Assembly (NCBI GenBank): GCA_036554605.1
Contig: DATBMY010000454.1
Span: forward strand, 1 to 20,182
Direction: 5' to 3'
Source: DATBMY01 sp036554605
GTDB taxonomy: Bacteria > Acidobacteriota > Blastocatellia > UBA7656
Length of the DNA stretch: 20,182 nt
This document shows positions 7,216 to 15,562 of the stretch, piece after piece (position 1 is the stretch's first letter; the number at the start of each line of letters is the position of its first letter). Made by a program: the position numbers and the translations under genes. The notes under the pieces were generated by a model, which did not search any database, had not been told where the DNA came from, and was given only the letters and a program-made list of their open reading frames with translations.

Positions 7216-10203
7216 ATGTTTCCCCGAAAGCTTGCCCCTCCCTCCCAGGGGGCGCATGTCGCGCTCCCACTCAGCCTGATAGCGGGCATTGTAATACAGT
7301 GCTCCCTCTTGTGCCCGACGGGCGCGGCCCTAAATCCCCAGGCCGCGCCTCCCTCCCATCGCGACCCCCGGCTACCCGAAGAAGAGATACTCGATGCCCG
7401 GCCGCTCGAAATAAATCTGCCGGTCGAGCGAGAGATTGCCGGCGCGCAATCACACCATTACAGGTTATTGCTCGGCAAGGGGCAGTTTGCGCGCATAGTT
7501 GCCGAGCAGCGGGGCATGGACATCGTGCTGACGATCACGGATGGTGATGGTAGGAGGATTGCCAGGGTAGACCGCCCCAACGGCTCGTATGGCCCCGAAG
7601 CCGCCTCTTTGATAGCGCCGGAATCCGGCAGCTACTTTCTCTCGATCCGCTCGCTTGAAAATGAGGTAGCGAGCGCCGCCTATAAGCTCTGCCTGGCCGA
7701 AGTGCGCCCGGCTACGTCAAGCGACCACAGCCGTATAATCGCGGAGCGATCCATTACCGAAGGTGAGGTCATGCGCGGGAAGATGACCGCGGACTCTTCG
7801 AGGGAGGCGCTGAAACATTTCGAGCAAGCGCTTATCATCTGGCGGGCGCTAAACGAACCCTATGAAGAAGCGATTGCTTTATACGGTATAGGCCTGACTT
7901 ATCGTCATCTTGGCGAAAACCCCGCGGCATTCTCCCATTTCAGCCGAGGCCTTCTGTTAATGCGAACAATAGGCGACCGGTATGGCGAGGCGATAACTCT
8001 GACCGCCATCGCATGGACTTACCTTTACCTTGGCGAGACAAAAGAATCGCTCGGGCACTTTACCGACGCGCTCGCCATCAGGCGGCTGCTCAGCGACCGC
8101 CGGGGCGAAGCGCTCACGCTGCACGGCATAGGATCGGCACATGATTATCTGGGCGACTACGGCAAGGCGCTCGAATACTTCACTGCCTCGCTCGCGATCA
8201 GAGTCGCTTTGATGGATAGAAAGGGCCAGGCCCTGACAATGATCAGCATGGGCAAGGCTTACCATCGCGCGGGCAGAAACACGGAAGCGCTCAAACACCT
8301 CGCGCAGGCGCTGGAGCTTTTGCGGCAGATAGATTATCAGCCTGGCCTGGCCGAGGCGATGACGGTTCTCGGATGGGTCCATAACGCGCTTAACGATGAT
8401 CGCGCGGCTCTCGATTATTTTCAGCGCGCGCTGCCAATCGGCCAAAAGACAGGCAATTCCACGGGCCAGGTAATAACGCTATACGGGATCGCCGCCGTAG
8501 AGCGACGCCGGGGCAATCTCCTGTCGGCCCTAGAAAGAATCGAAGAGGCGCTCGCTATAGTCGAAGCCTTGCGAGGCAAGGGAGAGACTCAGCAGTTGCG
8601 CCTGTCGTCATTCGCCGTGGTTCAAGATTACTACGAATTCTATATAGACCTGCTGATGCACCTCGACAGCCTCGACCCTTCGAAGGGCTATTGCGCTAAA
8701 GCGCTTCAGGCGAGCGAGAGCGCGCGCGCCCGCACTATGCTCGATCTGCTGGCCGAGGCACAGAGCAATATCGGTCACGGCGTAGAGCCCGGTCTGGTTG
8801 AAAGAGAGCACGAATTAAAGCGCCAGATCAACGCGGCCGTGGAACATAAAAACCGCTTGTTGTCCGGGCGCAGTCCCTTGATACAGGTAGAGGCCCAGGA
8901 GCGGGTGATAGAGTATTTAAAGAGCGCCCGTAACGAGGTTGCGCTACAAATCAAACAGGGCAGCCCTCAATATGCCGCGCTTGTTCGCCCGCAGCCGCTC
9001 AGCCTCTTTGAGATACAGCAACTGCTCGACCCGAACACCATGCTCCTCGAGTTTGCGCTTGGCGAAAGGCGTAGTTTTCTCTGGGTCGTGACACAGACAC
9101 GGCTCAAGGGGATCGAACTCCCTGCGCGCGCCGAAATCGAAGAGGCCGCGCGGCAGTTTTACGAGTCGCTGATCGCGCGAAATGTTTTCCACCAATCCGA
9201 ATCGCCTTCGCAAAGGCGAGTGCGAATCGAGGGGGCGGACGCCGAATGCCAGGCAAGCTCTCTCGCGCTAAGCCGTATGATCTTTTCGCGCTGCGCGCAG
9301 GACCTGACAAAGAGACGATTGGCTATAGTCGCGCAAGGCATTTTGCAGATCATCCCTTTCGCGGCGCTCTCCTTACCTGACGCGGCCGCATTGCCCGGCA
9401 CAAGACTACAGCCGCTTATACTAAAGCATGAGGTGGTGAGTCTGCCGTCAGCCTCCACTCTATCCTTGCTCCGCCAGGAGGCCGCTGGCCGGGAGGCCGC
9501 CCCAAAGACGATAGCGATATTCGCCGATCCGGTATTTTCAGCCGACGACGAGAGAGTGCGAGCGGGAGCGGGCGAAGCACCGCCGGCGAGCAAAGCAGAA
9601 CCAGATTATCCTTCAGAGCGGCTTCCGAGGCTTTTTGGGACTCGCCTGGAGTCGAACAGCATCACATCTCTACTGGCGCCGGGCGAATATCTACAGGCGC
9701 TCGATTTTGAAGCCAACAAAGCCAGGGTGACCGGCGAGGAATTGAGCAGGTACAGAATCATCCATTTCGCTACCCATGCGCTTATAGACAGCTCGCGCCC
9801 GGAACTTTCGGCCATAGCCTTGTCCAGAGTAGACAGCCGCGGAGTCCCGAGGCAAGGGTTGCTGCGCGCTCACGAGATATTCCACATGAAGTTAAACGCG
9901 GAGCTGGTTGTACTGAGCGCCTGCCGAACCGGGCTCGGCAAACATGTGAGAGGCGAAGGTCTGTTAGGACTGACCAGGGGATTTATGTATGCGGGCACGC
10001 CTCGCGTCGTCGTGAGCCTCTGGTCGCTCGAAGACAGCAGCGCGAGCGAACTGATGTCGCGCTTTTACAAAGCCCTGTTTGGCCGAAAGCGGTTAAGCCC
10101 CGCGGCCGCATTGCGCGAGGCTCAGCTTGAGATCTTAAAGAGCAGGCGCTGGCATTCGCCCTATTTCTGGGCCGCGTTCGTACTTCAGGGCGAGTGGAAA
10201 TGA
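7216..10203 (+). CDS. Exported PPC-TPR-CHAT protein (caspase-like protease)
   Basis: This 995-residue protein ends in a CHAT domain, a caspase-like cysteine peptidase fold. A hydrophobic export segment lies at about 17-40. A PPC-like beta domain follows (about 72-165, HYRLLLGKGQFARIVAEQRG...SGSYFLSIRS). About seven TPR units of 40 residues run from 195 to 455, with a helical, coiled-coil-prone stretch at 520-600 and the CHAT domain at 610-995. The catalytic pair is visible: H854 in IIHFATHA and C903 in VVLSACRTGLG, followed by the typical GEGLLGLTRGFMYAG and SLWSLED motifs, so it is probably active. GGAG at 7204-7207 supports the start. TPRs usually bind the regulator or substrate. Being exported and encoded behind a sigma factor and a membrane protein, it could act on the outer part of that sensor. 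The substrate is unknown. Confidence 0.92.
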   Translation: MFPRKLAPPSQGAHVALPLSLIAGIVIQCSLLCPTGAALNPQAAPPSHRDPRLPEEEILDARPLEINLPVEREIAGAQSHHYRLLLGKGQFARIVAEQRGMDIVLTITDGDGRRIARVDRPNGSYGPEAASLIAPESGSYFLSIRSLENEVASAAYKLCLAEVRPATSSDHSRIIAERSITEGEVMRGKMTADSSREALKHFEQALIIWRALNEPYEEAIALYGIGLTYRHLGENPAAFSHFSRGLLLMRTIGDRYGEAITLTAIAWTYLYLGETKESLGHFTDALAIRRLLSDRRGEALTLHGIGSAHDYLGDYGKALEYFTASLAIRVALMDRKGQALTMISMGKAYHRAGRNTEALKHLAQALELLRQIDYQPGLAEAMTVLGWVHNALNDDRAALDYFQRALPIGQKTGNSTGQVITLYGIAAVERRRGNLLSALERIEEALAIVEALRGKGETQQLRLSSFAVVQDYYEFYIDLLMHLDSLDPSKGYCAKALQASESARARTMLDLLAEAQSNIGHGVEPGLVEREHELKRQINAAVEHKNRLLSGRSPLIQVEAQERVIEYLKSARNEVALQIKQGSPQYAALVRPQPLSLFEIQQLLDPNTMLLEFALGERRSFLWVVTQTRLKGIELPARAEIEEAARQFYESLIARNVFHQSESPSQRRVRIEGADAECQASSLALSRMIFSRCAQDLTKRRLAIVAQGILQIIPFAALSLPDAAALPGTRLQPLILKHEVVSLPSASTLSLLRQEAAGREAAPKTIAIFADPVFSADDERVRAGAGEAPPASKAEPDYPSERLPRLFGTRLESNSITSLLAPGEYLQALDFEANKARVTGEELSRYRIIHFATHALIDSSRPELSAIALSRVDSRGVPRQGLLRAHEIFHMKLNAELVVLSACRTGLGKHVRGEGLLGLTRGFMYAGTPRVVVSLWSLEDSSASELMSRFYKALFGRKRLSPAAALREAQLEILKSRRWHSPYFWAAFVLQGEWK

Positions 10204-10337
10204 GCGGTCGGGTCGAAGGGGGGCTTTTCGCGAAGGGTGACGCTGCGGGTATTTCACAGGCCGGTTGACGATATGAGGGCGCGCAAGCTACGAATGAAGC
10301 CCGCCGGACTGGCCGGCATGCTTTGAGAGTTGCCGTA

Positions 10338-10550
10338 TCATAGCAAGTTATCGTCGAGTATTCGCCTGGCTATGCGCTCGCGGTCCTCGCGACGGCGGAC
10401 CTTGCGGCGGCGGTCGGTGCCCTCATTATCTATCCAGGTCACGCCATCAATTACAATGAGCGTATCCGCCGTGTAGCGCATAGAGCGACGCCGCTCCTGT
10501 TTGCGCCGCTCCTTTACGGTGCGCCGCTCTGCTCCATCCCAAGAAGACAT
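10338..10550 (-). CDS. Small arginine-rich hypothetical protein
   Basis: The product has about 70 residues, starting MSSWDGAERR and rich in Arg, Lys and Glu. Two charged Arg-rich blocks (residues 8-25 and about 46-64) flank a short hydrophobic strand-like stretch (YTADTLIVIDGVTWID). The frame can be extended 15 codons to a TTG at 10595, but the ATG at 10550 has GAGAGGA just upstream and gives a sensible N-terminus. I know no named family. The basic ends could bind nucleic acid or the membrane surface, which is speculation. It converges with the CHAT gene, with no clear terminator between them. Confidence 0.55.
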   Translation of the reverse strand: MSSWDGAERRTVKERRKQERRRSMRYTADTLIVIDGVTWIDNEGTDRRRKVRRREDRERIARRILDDNLL

Positions 10551-10727
10551 AATCCTCTCTATCGTCCGAGAAAGATTGGCCCTGAACCCTCGCAACAGTC
10601 TTCAACCTGGGCAGTTGGGTGCCCTATCTCACTTAAATGTCTATTGGGGCCGTGGTTTCAGCGCCATCTAGAATTAATTCAAAACAGGGGCCGAATTATC
10701 ATTTATATACCGGGGAGAGTCCAGCCC

Positions 10728-11144
10728 TCAGCCGCTCATATGATTTGCAAGCGTCATGCGACGAAAGTACATCGAGCTGCGCGAGTGATTCTCCTCTTCA
10801 GCGCACGAAACGATTGAAGAAATAGCTGCCTCTTCTTCGCTGGTGAACGCCTCCTCCCTCAAGGCAACGGCCTCGGCCTTGAGCGATTCTATCTTTTGGA
10901 TAAGGCTCTCGCGCTCGGCGCGCACCCCTTCTAGCTTTAGCATGAGCCGGTTGATCTGAGTCTTCCACTCTTCGATCTCATGAATGAGCGAAAACTCCTC
11001 CTCTTCAAACATGGCCGCGCGGCGATACATCCCGGCGGCCTCGTCTTCAAGCGCCTCGGCCATCTGGTGAAGCATCCTGATCTTTACGCGCCGCGACGTT
11101 TTACCGTTGCTCATAATCGTGTCGTCCTGGCTCAAGCCGTTCAT
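10728..11144 (-). CDS. Coiled-coil protein coupled to the cyclic-di-GMP gene
   Basis: This 138-residue hydrophilic protein is dominated by one long helix (about residues 25-105) with heptad spacing of Leu, Ile and Ala between Glu, Arg and Lys (MLHQMAEALEDEAAGMYRR... INRLMLKLEGVRAERESLIQKIESLKAEA). I see no enzymatic motif, signal peptide or membrane segment, so it is probably a cytoplasmic oligomer or scaffold. Its ATG is five bases after the TAG of the HD-GYP/GGDEF gene. The AGGAG ribosome site spans the last codons of that gene, so the two are co-transcribed and coupled. A role as partner or output of the cyclic-di-GMP protein is inference from position. Confidence 0.75.
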   Translation of the reverse strand: MNGLSQDDTIMSNGKTSRRVKIRMLHQMAEALEDEAAGMYRRAAMFEEEEFSLIHEIEEWKTQINRLMLKLEGVRAERESLIQKIESLKAEAVALREEAFTSEEEAAISSIVSCAEEENHSRSSMYFRRMTLANHMSG

Positions 11145-11149
11145 AATTA

Positions 11150-13615
11150 CTAAGCTCCTGCTCCGAATCTGTTCGGAAAGTTAGCAACGCGCGCTGAGCC
11201 CTGGGCTCGCTTGCGAGCGAACTTGTCTTCGTACATTCGTTGATCGGCCATTTCCATAAGCTCATCTATAGCCGTGCCGTCCTGGCCGTAGGTGGCATGG
11301 CCTATCGATATGCCGACCCGGGCTACACGACCGGGCCTCACTTCGTGCGCGAAGTTATCGACCGCCGCTTGCAACCGGTTCCGCAAGTCGATCACCATCT
11401 CGGGCGTCGCCCTGTGCAGCACGGCGACAAACTCATCGCCCGCATAACGTATGAGCGTATCGCCCGACCGCAAATGGTTGCGGGCGATATAGGCGACGCG
11501 GCGCAGTATCTCGTCGCCAACATGATGGCCATAAGTGTCATTGACCCTTTTGAAACCGTCGAGGTCCATCATCATAAGCACGAGCGGGTAGCCGTGACGC
11601 TCGGCGCGGCTGCGCTCTTGATCGAAGAAGCTGTGCATATAGCGCGAGTTCGGAAGCCCCGTCAGGTTGTCGGTCAAGGCTGACTCCTGCGTCCGCTCAA
11701 AGGTCAGCGCGTTGTGTACGGCGGTCGCCGCGTGCGCCGAGATAGCTTCCAGCAGCCGCACTTCGTCCGCCGTGTATCCCCGGTCCTCCTCCGAATAAAT
11801 CGCCATCGCTCCCACGAGCGCGTCGGCGTGTAAAAGCGGGAATATGGCCGTGGATCTATAGGCGGTAGCCGCGGGGCCGAGCGTGCGTTCAAGGTCGGCG
11901 AGCGGGCTTCCTCCTATCAAGACCTGGCGGTGCTCGGCGACCCAGCCGGCCCCGCCCTCGCCCACCGCTATCTCCATTCCCTTGAGAGCATCGCTGTTCT
12001 TGCCTATCGTGTAGGCCGCGCGCAGTCGCGCGCCTTCGGATAGGTATATGACGAGCGTCGTGAAATTCGCGATCGATTCAAGCTTGGCGGCGACTATCGG
12101 CAGCGCCTCCGACAGTTTTAAGGTCTTGCCGAGCGTCTGCGATATTTCGTAAAGCGACAGCACTTCTCGCTGCGCCGACGCTATATCGCGCAGCGCCTTC
12201 TCGGCGCGACTGCGCAGGGCAAGCTCGAAATTCGGCTCGATTAAACGATCCGTGGTCAGCTGTTCGATCCCCTTGAGCGAGACCCTTGGGGCGGACAGCT
12301 GAGGGATATGGTCTTCGAGCGAGTCGACCATTTCAAGAAACCTGTCAAGCACGGCGGGGTCGAACATGCGGCCGCGCTCGCGGCGCATGATTTCGAGCGC
12401 GTCTTCGCGGGCGTAGCTGGGCCGGTAGGGCCGGCTCGTCGTCAGCGCGTCGTAGCAGTCGACGACCGTGATTATGCGCGCGCCTAACGGAATATCTTCG
12501 CCCCTCAGCCCGCTCGGGTAGCCCGTGCCATCATATTTTTCGTGATGATGCTTGACTATGGGCACTACCTCGTAAGGGAACTCGACGTTGCTCAAAATGT
12601 CCGCGCCCACCGCCGGGTGAATCATTATCTTCGAGTACTCGGCCGAGCTGAGCTTCCCGGGCTTTGTCAGTATGTACTCCGGCACGGCGAGCTTTCCTAT
12701 GTCGTGCAGCAGCGCGGCGGCCTTCAGCCCTTCCATCTGCTCTTCCGGGTAGCCCGAGGCGCGGGCAAGCGCTTCGGCCATGACTCTGACGCGCTGTATG
12801 TGACCGCGCGTGAGCGGGTCTTTGGCGTCAATCGCCATGGTCAGAGACTCTATGGTGGCAAGATGCAGCTTGCTCAACCGTTCGATGCGCTTGTTCGACG
12901 CCTCGACTTTCCCCAGATAGGTCTTATAAGTTATGTAAGTCAGAAGCAGAACCGGCACCGAGATGATGAACGAGTAGAAGCCGAATAGAATGATGGCCTT
13001 GGAGATCAGACCGGCGGCAGCCGCCCCTATGAAGAAAGCCGCCGACGTCCACACGAAGTTATCTGCCCAGGTCTCGATTATCGGCCTTCCGCGCCACAGC
13101 GCAAAGCAGGTCGCAACCACAATCGTGTTTACCAGATAATTGATGAGCGCCATCAGGCCGAGCGCCAGCGCGAACGACTCAAGCTTATTGCCGTCATAGA
13201 CCAGAGCTGAAAGCGGCCCGAAGACCTCCCGCGCGATGACGGCCGAGGCGAGCACCGCCAGGTTCATCGCCGCCATGTTGACCGCGGCGGTCGCGTAACG
13301 CATGCGCCGCGACTGCCTGGGCGAGCGTGCGAGTCCGTCAATCGAAGCCAGAACGACGGCGGCCCACGGGCTCAGTGTGAGCAGCGCGGTGAATATAAAG
13401 GTATCCGTCAGGGTTATCTTGCTTGTGATACCGGGAATCCATATTTCGGCCCGCCACGTAAGCAGCGCGCACAATATGAGCAATATCATCCAATCGAGAC
13501 GCACCGGCTCAAGAGAGAGGCGATAAAGCGCGTAACCAAGCGCGGCTGCCCCGGCAAGGGCGACTACGGAGGTGAACATCTTTGCTCTGGCGTTTGCCTT
13601 CTGTAGCACAGTCAT
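11150..13615 (-). CDS. Membrane cyclic-di-GMP protein: MASE-like, HD-GYP, GAF and GGDEF domains
   Basis: This protein combines synthesis and breakdown of cyclic-di-GMP. From the ATG at 13615 it has 821 residues: a multi-helix membrane sensor region (about 13-235, seven or eight segments); an HD-GYP phosphodiesterase domain (about 245-435) with LLHDIGK (H304, D305) and HHHEKYDGTGYP (356-367), all metal-ligand motifs present; a GAF domain (about 485-640); and a GGDEF cyclase domain (about 650-805). The active-site loop reads AGDEF (725-729), compatible with activity. RSGD (716-719) is an inhibitory I-site at the canonical five-residue spacing. A GTG start at 13660 is possible; neither start has a strong ribosome site. 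The order HD-GYP before GGDEF is the reverse of the commoner arrangement. It is coupled to the coiled-coil gene downstream. Confidence 0.92.
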   Translation of the reverse strand: MTVLQKANARAKMFTSVVALAGAAALGYALYRLSLEPVRLDWMILLILCALLTWRAEIWIPGITSKITLTDTFIFTALLTLSPWAAVVLASIDGLARSPRQSRRMRYATAAVNMAAMNLAVLASAVIAREVFGPLSALVYDGNKLESFALALGLMALINYLVNTIVVATCFALWRGRPIIETWADNFVWTSAAFFIGAAAAGLISKAIILFGFYSFIISVPVLLLTYITYKTYLGKVEASNKRIERLSKLHLATIESLTMAIDAKDPLTRGHIQRVRVMAEALARASGYPEEQMEGLKAAALLHDIGKLAVPEYILTKPGKLSSAEYSKIMIHPAVGADILSNVEFPYEVVPIVKHHHEKYDGTGYPSGLRGEDIPLGARIITVVDCYDALTTSRPYRPSYAREDALEIMRRERGRMFDPAVLDRFLEMVDSLEDHIPQLSAPRVSLKGIEQLTTDRLIEPNFELALRSRAEKALRDIASAQREVLSLYEISQTLGKTLKLSEALPIVAAKLESIANFTTLVIYLSEGARLRAAYTIGKNSDALKGMEIAVGEGGAGWVAEHRQVLIGGSPLADLERTLGPAATAYRSTAIFPLLHADALVGAMAIYSEEDRGYTADEVRLLEAISAHAATAVHNALTFERTQESALTDNLTGLPNSRYMHSFFDQERSRAERHGYPLVLMMMDLDGFKRVNDTYGHHVGDEILRRVAYIARNHLRSGDTLIRYAGDEFVAVLHRATPEMVIDLRNRLQAAVDNFAHEVRPGRVARVGISIGHATYGQDGTAIDELMEMADQRMYEDKFARKRAQGSARVANFPNRFGAGA

Positions 13616-13949
13616 ATCACCGTAGCTGAAAAGAGACACGGGCACCGGGCGGCCAGCCACTTGTAACGCTCGCGGCTGAAGAGAGTCGACGGGGCTGCCT
13701 GTTGCCGTTTGGATATCATCGCCGCGCCGGGCCTCCGAAATAGATCCGGCCCGCGGGCTCGCATTAACCTATTCAACGGCCGTGCCGTGTCGAGCGGCGG
13801 CCCGCTCTTTTTTAAAGCTCTATATGTCAGAGATTAGAGGGAGCTATCCGGGAGGATGCGCGAGTGTGGCATGCGGCAACGGTCAATCTGGCGATTCGAA
13901 ACAAACAATTCAATCACTATGAAGGAAATCGGGATGCGGCCGTCACCGA
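13616..13949. other. Intergenic region upstream of the cyclic-di-GMP gene
   Basis: These 334 bases lie between the transglycosylase stop and the cyclic-di-GMP protein start. I see no gene. It contains the plus-strand terminator-like hairpin at 13792-13813 and a GCCCGCGGGC palindrome near 13749. The promoter of the cyclic-di-GMP gene should lie here, but no clear consensus pair was found. Confidence 0.5.
13792..13813 (+). terminator. Terminator-like hairpin facing the plus strand, with no plus-strand gene before it
   Basis: GAGCGG, loop CGGC and CCGCTC are followed directly by six T (13808-13813), a compact rho-independent terminator for plus-strand transcription. All genes from 10338 to 20021 are on the minus strand, so it could stop antisense or read-through RNA crossing the cyclic-di-GMP gene. 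Confidence 0.55.
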
Positions 13950-14564
13950 TCAGTCTTTTATGTCCTGGTCCCGGCGGTAATAGCCATATCGCTCGATGAT
14001 CTTCTGCACGTAGTCGCGAGTGGCCGGAAATTGAATGCGCGCGATGAACTGTTCGCTCGAAAGCCTTGAGCGGTCCTGCTCTGATGCCCACCGCTCGACG
14101 TTGGTAGGCCCGGCGTTATAGGCCGCGAGCGCGACCGCCAGCGGAGCGGATTCGTCCTTATAACGGTTGAGCAGCGTCTGCAAGTACCAGCATCCTATAT
14201 GAAGGCTCACAACCGGGTCCTTCAATGCTTCTTCAAAAGTTAAATCGGCGTTGCGATCATACTGGTCCGATATGCCCGCCACGGCCTCGCCGAGCGTGCG
14301 CGAGCGAGTTGAATCAATCCACTCCTTGACCACTATTGGCGTCACCTGCATCAAGCCGACGGCGTTTTGCGAACTCTGAGCGTTCGATCTGAAGAATGAT
14401 TCTTCGTATATGATGGCTTTTACGAGCGCGGGGTCGAGCCCATGCTGGCGCGCGGTGGAAGCTATCAGCTCGTCATACCTGTGAGTCCAGTAATACCACC
14501 CGGCCAGCGTACCGAGCGCAAGCACCAAGCCCGCTATAAAGAGTAGGAGTAGTTTCTTACGCAT
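13950..14564 (-). CDS. Membrane-anchored lytic transglycosylase (SLT domain)
   Basis: This murein-cleaving enzyme forms 1,6-anhydromuramyl ends in peptidoglycan. From the ATG at 14564 it has 204 residues: an N-terminal anchor or signal (MRKKLLLLFIAGLVLALGTLAGWYYW), then a Slt70-type domain (about 32-195). The catalytic Glu is E55 in KAIIYEESFF, followed by the family motifs NAVGLMQVTP and AAYNAGPTNV and a Tyr-rich C-terminus (RDYVQKIIERYGYY). It is short for the family and has only the catalytic domain, like MltE or Slt C-domains. Its ATG lies one base after the stop of the upstream gene and lacks a ribosome site, so translation depends on coupling. A longer start at 14624 would overlap that gene and put 20 extra residues before the anchor, which is less likely. 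Confidence 0.92.
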   Translation of the reverse strand: MRKKLLLLFIAGLVLALGTLAGWYYWTHRYDELIASTARQHGLDPALVKAIIYEESFFRSNAQSSQNAVGLMQVTPIVVKEWIDSTRSRTLGEAVAGISDQYDRNADLTFEEALKDPVVSLHIGCWYLQTLLNRYKDESAPLAVALAAYNAGPTNVERWASEQDRSRLSSEQFIARIQFPATRDYVQKIIERYGYYRRDQDIKD

Positions 14565-14565
14565 A

Positions 14566-15372
14566 TTAGTTGTCGCGTTTGAGACGGCCCCAGAAATCCC
14601 CTGTCTCATAATCGAGGTCGACACCTTCGTAGCGGGCAGATATCTCTGCTTCTTCCAGCACGTATCCTTGCAGCCACACGTTGGCCGTAAGCCAGCCGCC
14701 GACTTTCGGCTCCCCGTCGAGCGCCTGGCGATTGACGAGGATCTCTATGCGGGCGCTTTCGGTGTCGACGTGCATCCAGACCAGATCGGTCGAGGTTACG
14801 GGATTGCGAATCTCGCGCCAGGCCAGCACCCGCCCCGATATAAGATAATCGTTCTCGCAAAACTCGTCCGACCCGGCCTCGGTCTGCTCGGCGGGCTCGA
14901 ACAAAAAGGCGGGGCCGCTGATCGAGGGCGTTGAGGAAGGCTGAGGCTGTATGCGCGCAACATAGGCGAGTCCAGCCAGCGCCACATGCAGGTAAGGCTG
15001 GCGAAAGAGGCTCTGATTTATTTCGGTAATGTTCTGAAGCTCGAAAGCTATTTCAGCTTCCCCTTCAAGGAAGCCGCGCACAATCGCCTCTCCGTCTTCC
15101 TCGTACTCGATCAACTCCCAGGGCAGTACGTGTCTGACGTAGCGGCTGCGAAAGGCGGGACGGCAGTCGGCGTAATACCACTGTCCATCTTGCTCGTAGA
15201 TTATTGACCACACTTCGAGGCCGTCGCCCAGCTTCCAGCAGCGGCCGTGCAGCGCGGCAGAGGCCCGTTCGGCGCGGCTTCGCTGGCCATGATTTTCGAC
15301 ACACTCGACGAGCAAGTTGTAGGAATCTTCGTCGGTGACTTTGAAGCCGATGGCGTCGAACAGCTCCGCCAT
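14566..15372 (-). CDS. Acidic cytoplasmic protein of unknown function, coupled to the transglycosylase
   Basis: I do not recognise this protein with confidence. It has no signal peptide or membrane helix and is rich in Glu, Asp, Trp and Tyr. From the ATG at 15372 it has 268 residues, beginning MAELFDAIGFKV; GGAG lies five bases upstream of that start. The longer start at 15414 lies at the edge of repeat 15418-15562 and has no spaced ribosome site. An N-terminal helical part is followed by a beta-rich middle (WSIIYEQDGQWYYADCRP...) and, after a Pro/Ser linker (about 155-175), a C-terminal beta part (VWMHVDTESARIEILVNRQAL...GGWLTANVWLQG) resembling an OB-like barrel. The IGF opening weakly recalls DUF3881. 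Its stop lies one base before the transglycosylase ATG, so the two are co-expressed. Confidence 0.7.
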   Translation of the reverse strand: MAELFDAIGFKVTDEDSYNLLVECVENHGQRSRAERASAALHGRCWKLGDGLEVWSIIYEQDGQWYYADCRPAFRSRYVRHVLPWELIEYEEDGEAIVRGFLEGEAEIAFELQNITEINQSLFRQPYLHVALAGLAYVARIQPQPSSTPSISGPAFLFEPAEQTEAGSDEFCENDYLISGRVLAWREIRNPVTSTDLVWMHVDTESARIEILVNRQALDGEPKVGGWLTANVWLQGYVLEEAEISARYEGVDLDYETGDFWGRLKRDN

Positions 15373-15417
15373 TACGGCTCCGTCCGTCTCTTTATCAAGG
15401 GGCTGCTCTGTCATCTC

Positions 15418-15562
15418 TGGTCAGGAGTCGGGGGTCAGGGGACGGGGATCGGGGATTGTCAGCGCGATAGCATTTGGAATTTGAAATAGCATATTTGAGA
15501 TTTCAAATTTGAGATCTGAAATTCCAGCTACCCTGCCCCCCGACCACTGACCACTGACCACT
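15418..15562. repeat. Palindromic MITE-like repeat, copy A
   Basis: Imperfect 22-base inverted ends (15418-15439 and 15532-15553, about three mismatches) flank an AT-rich core containing AAATAGCATATTTGAGAT. The core aligns with the reverse complement of copy B and with copy C. The right arm is three tandem GACCACT heptamers (15542-15562), and the HtrA stop codon (15561-15563) overlaps the last one. No coding capacity. Confidence 0.85.

Noticed and set aside
10303..10317. Hairpin GCCGG/CCGGC as terminator of the CHAT gene
   Set aside because: The stem has only five pairs and no T-run follows.
11240..13526. Plus-strand frames inside the cyclic-di-GMP gene
   Set aside because: They mirror the strongly supported minus-strand domains and have no ribosome sites or family patterns.
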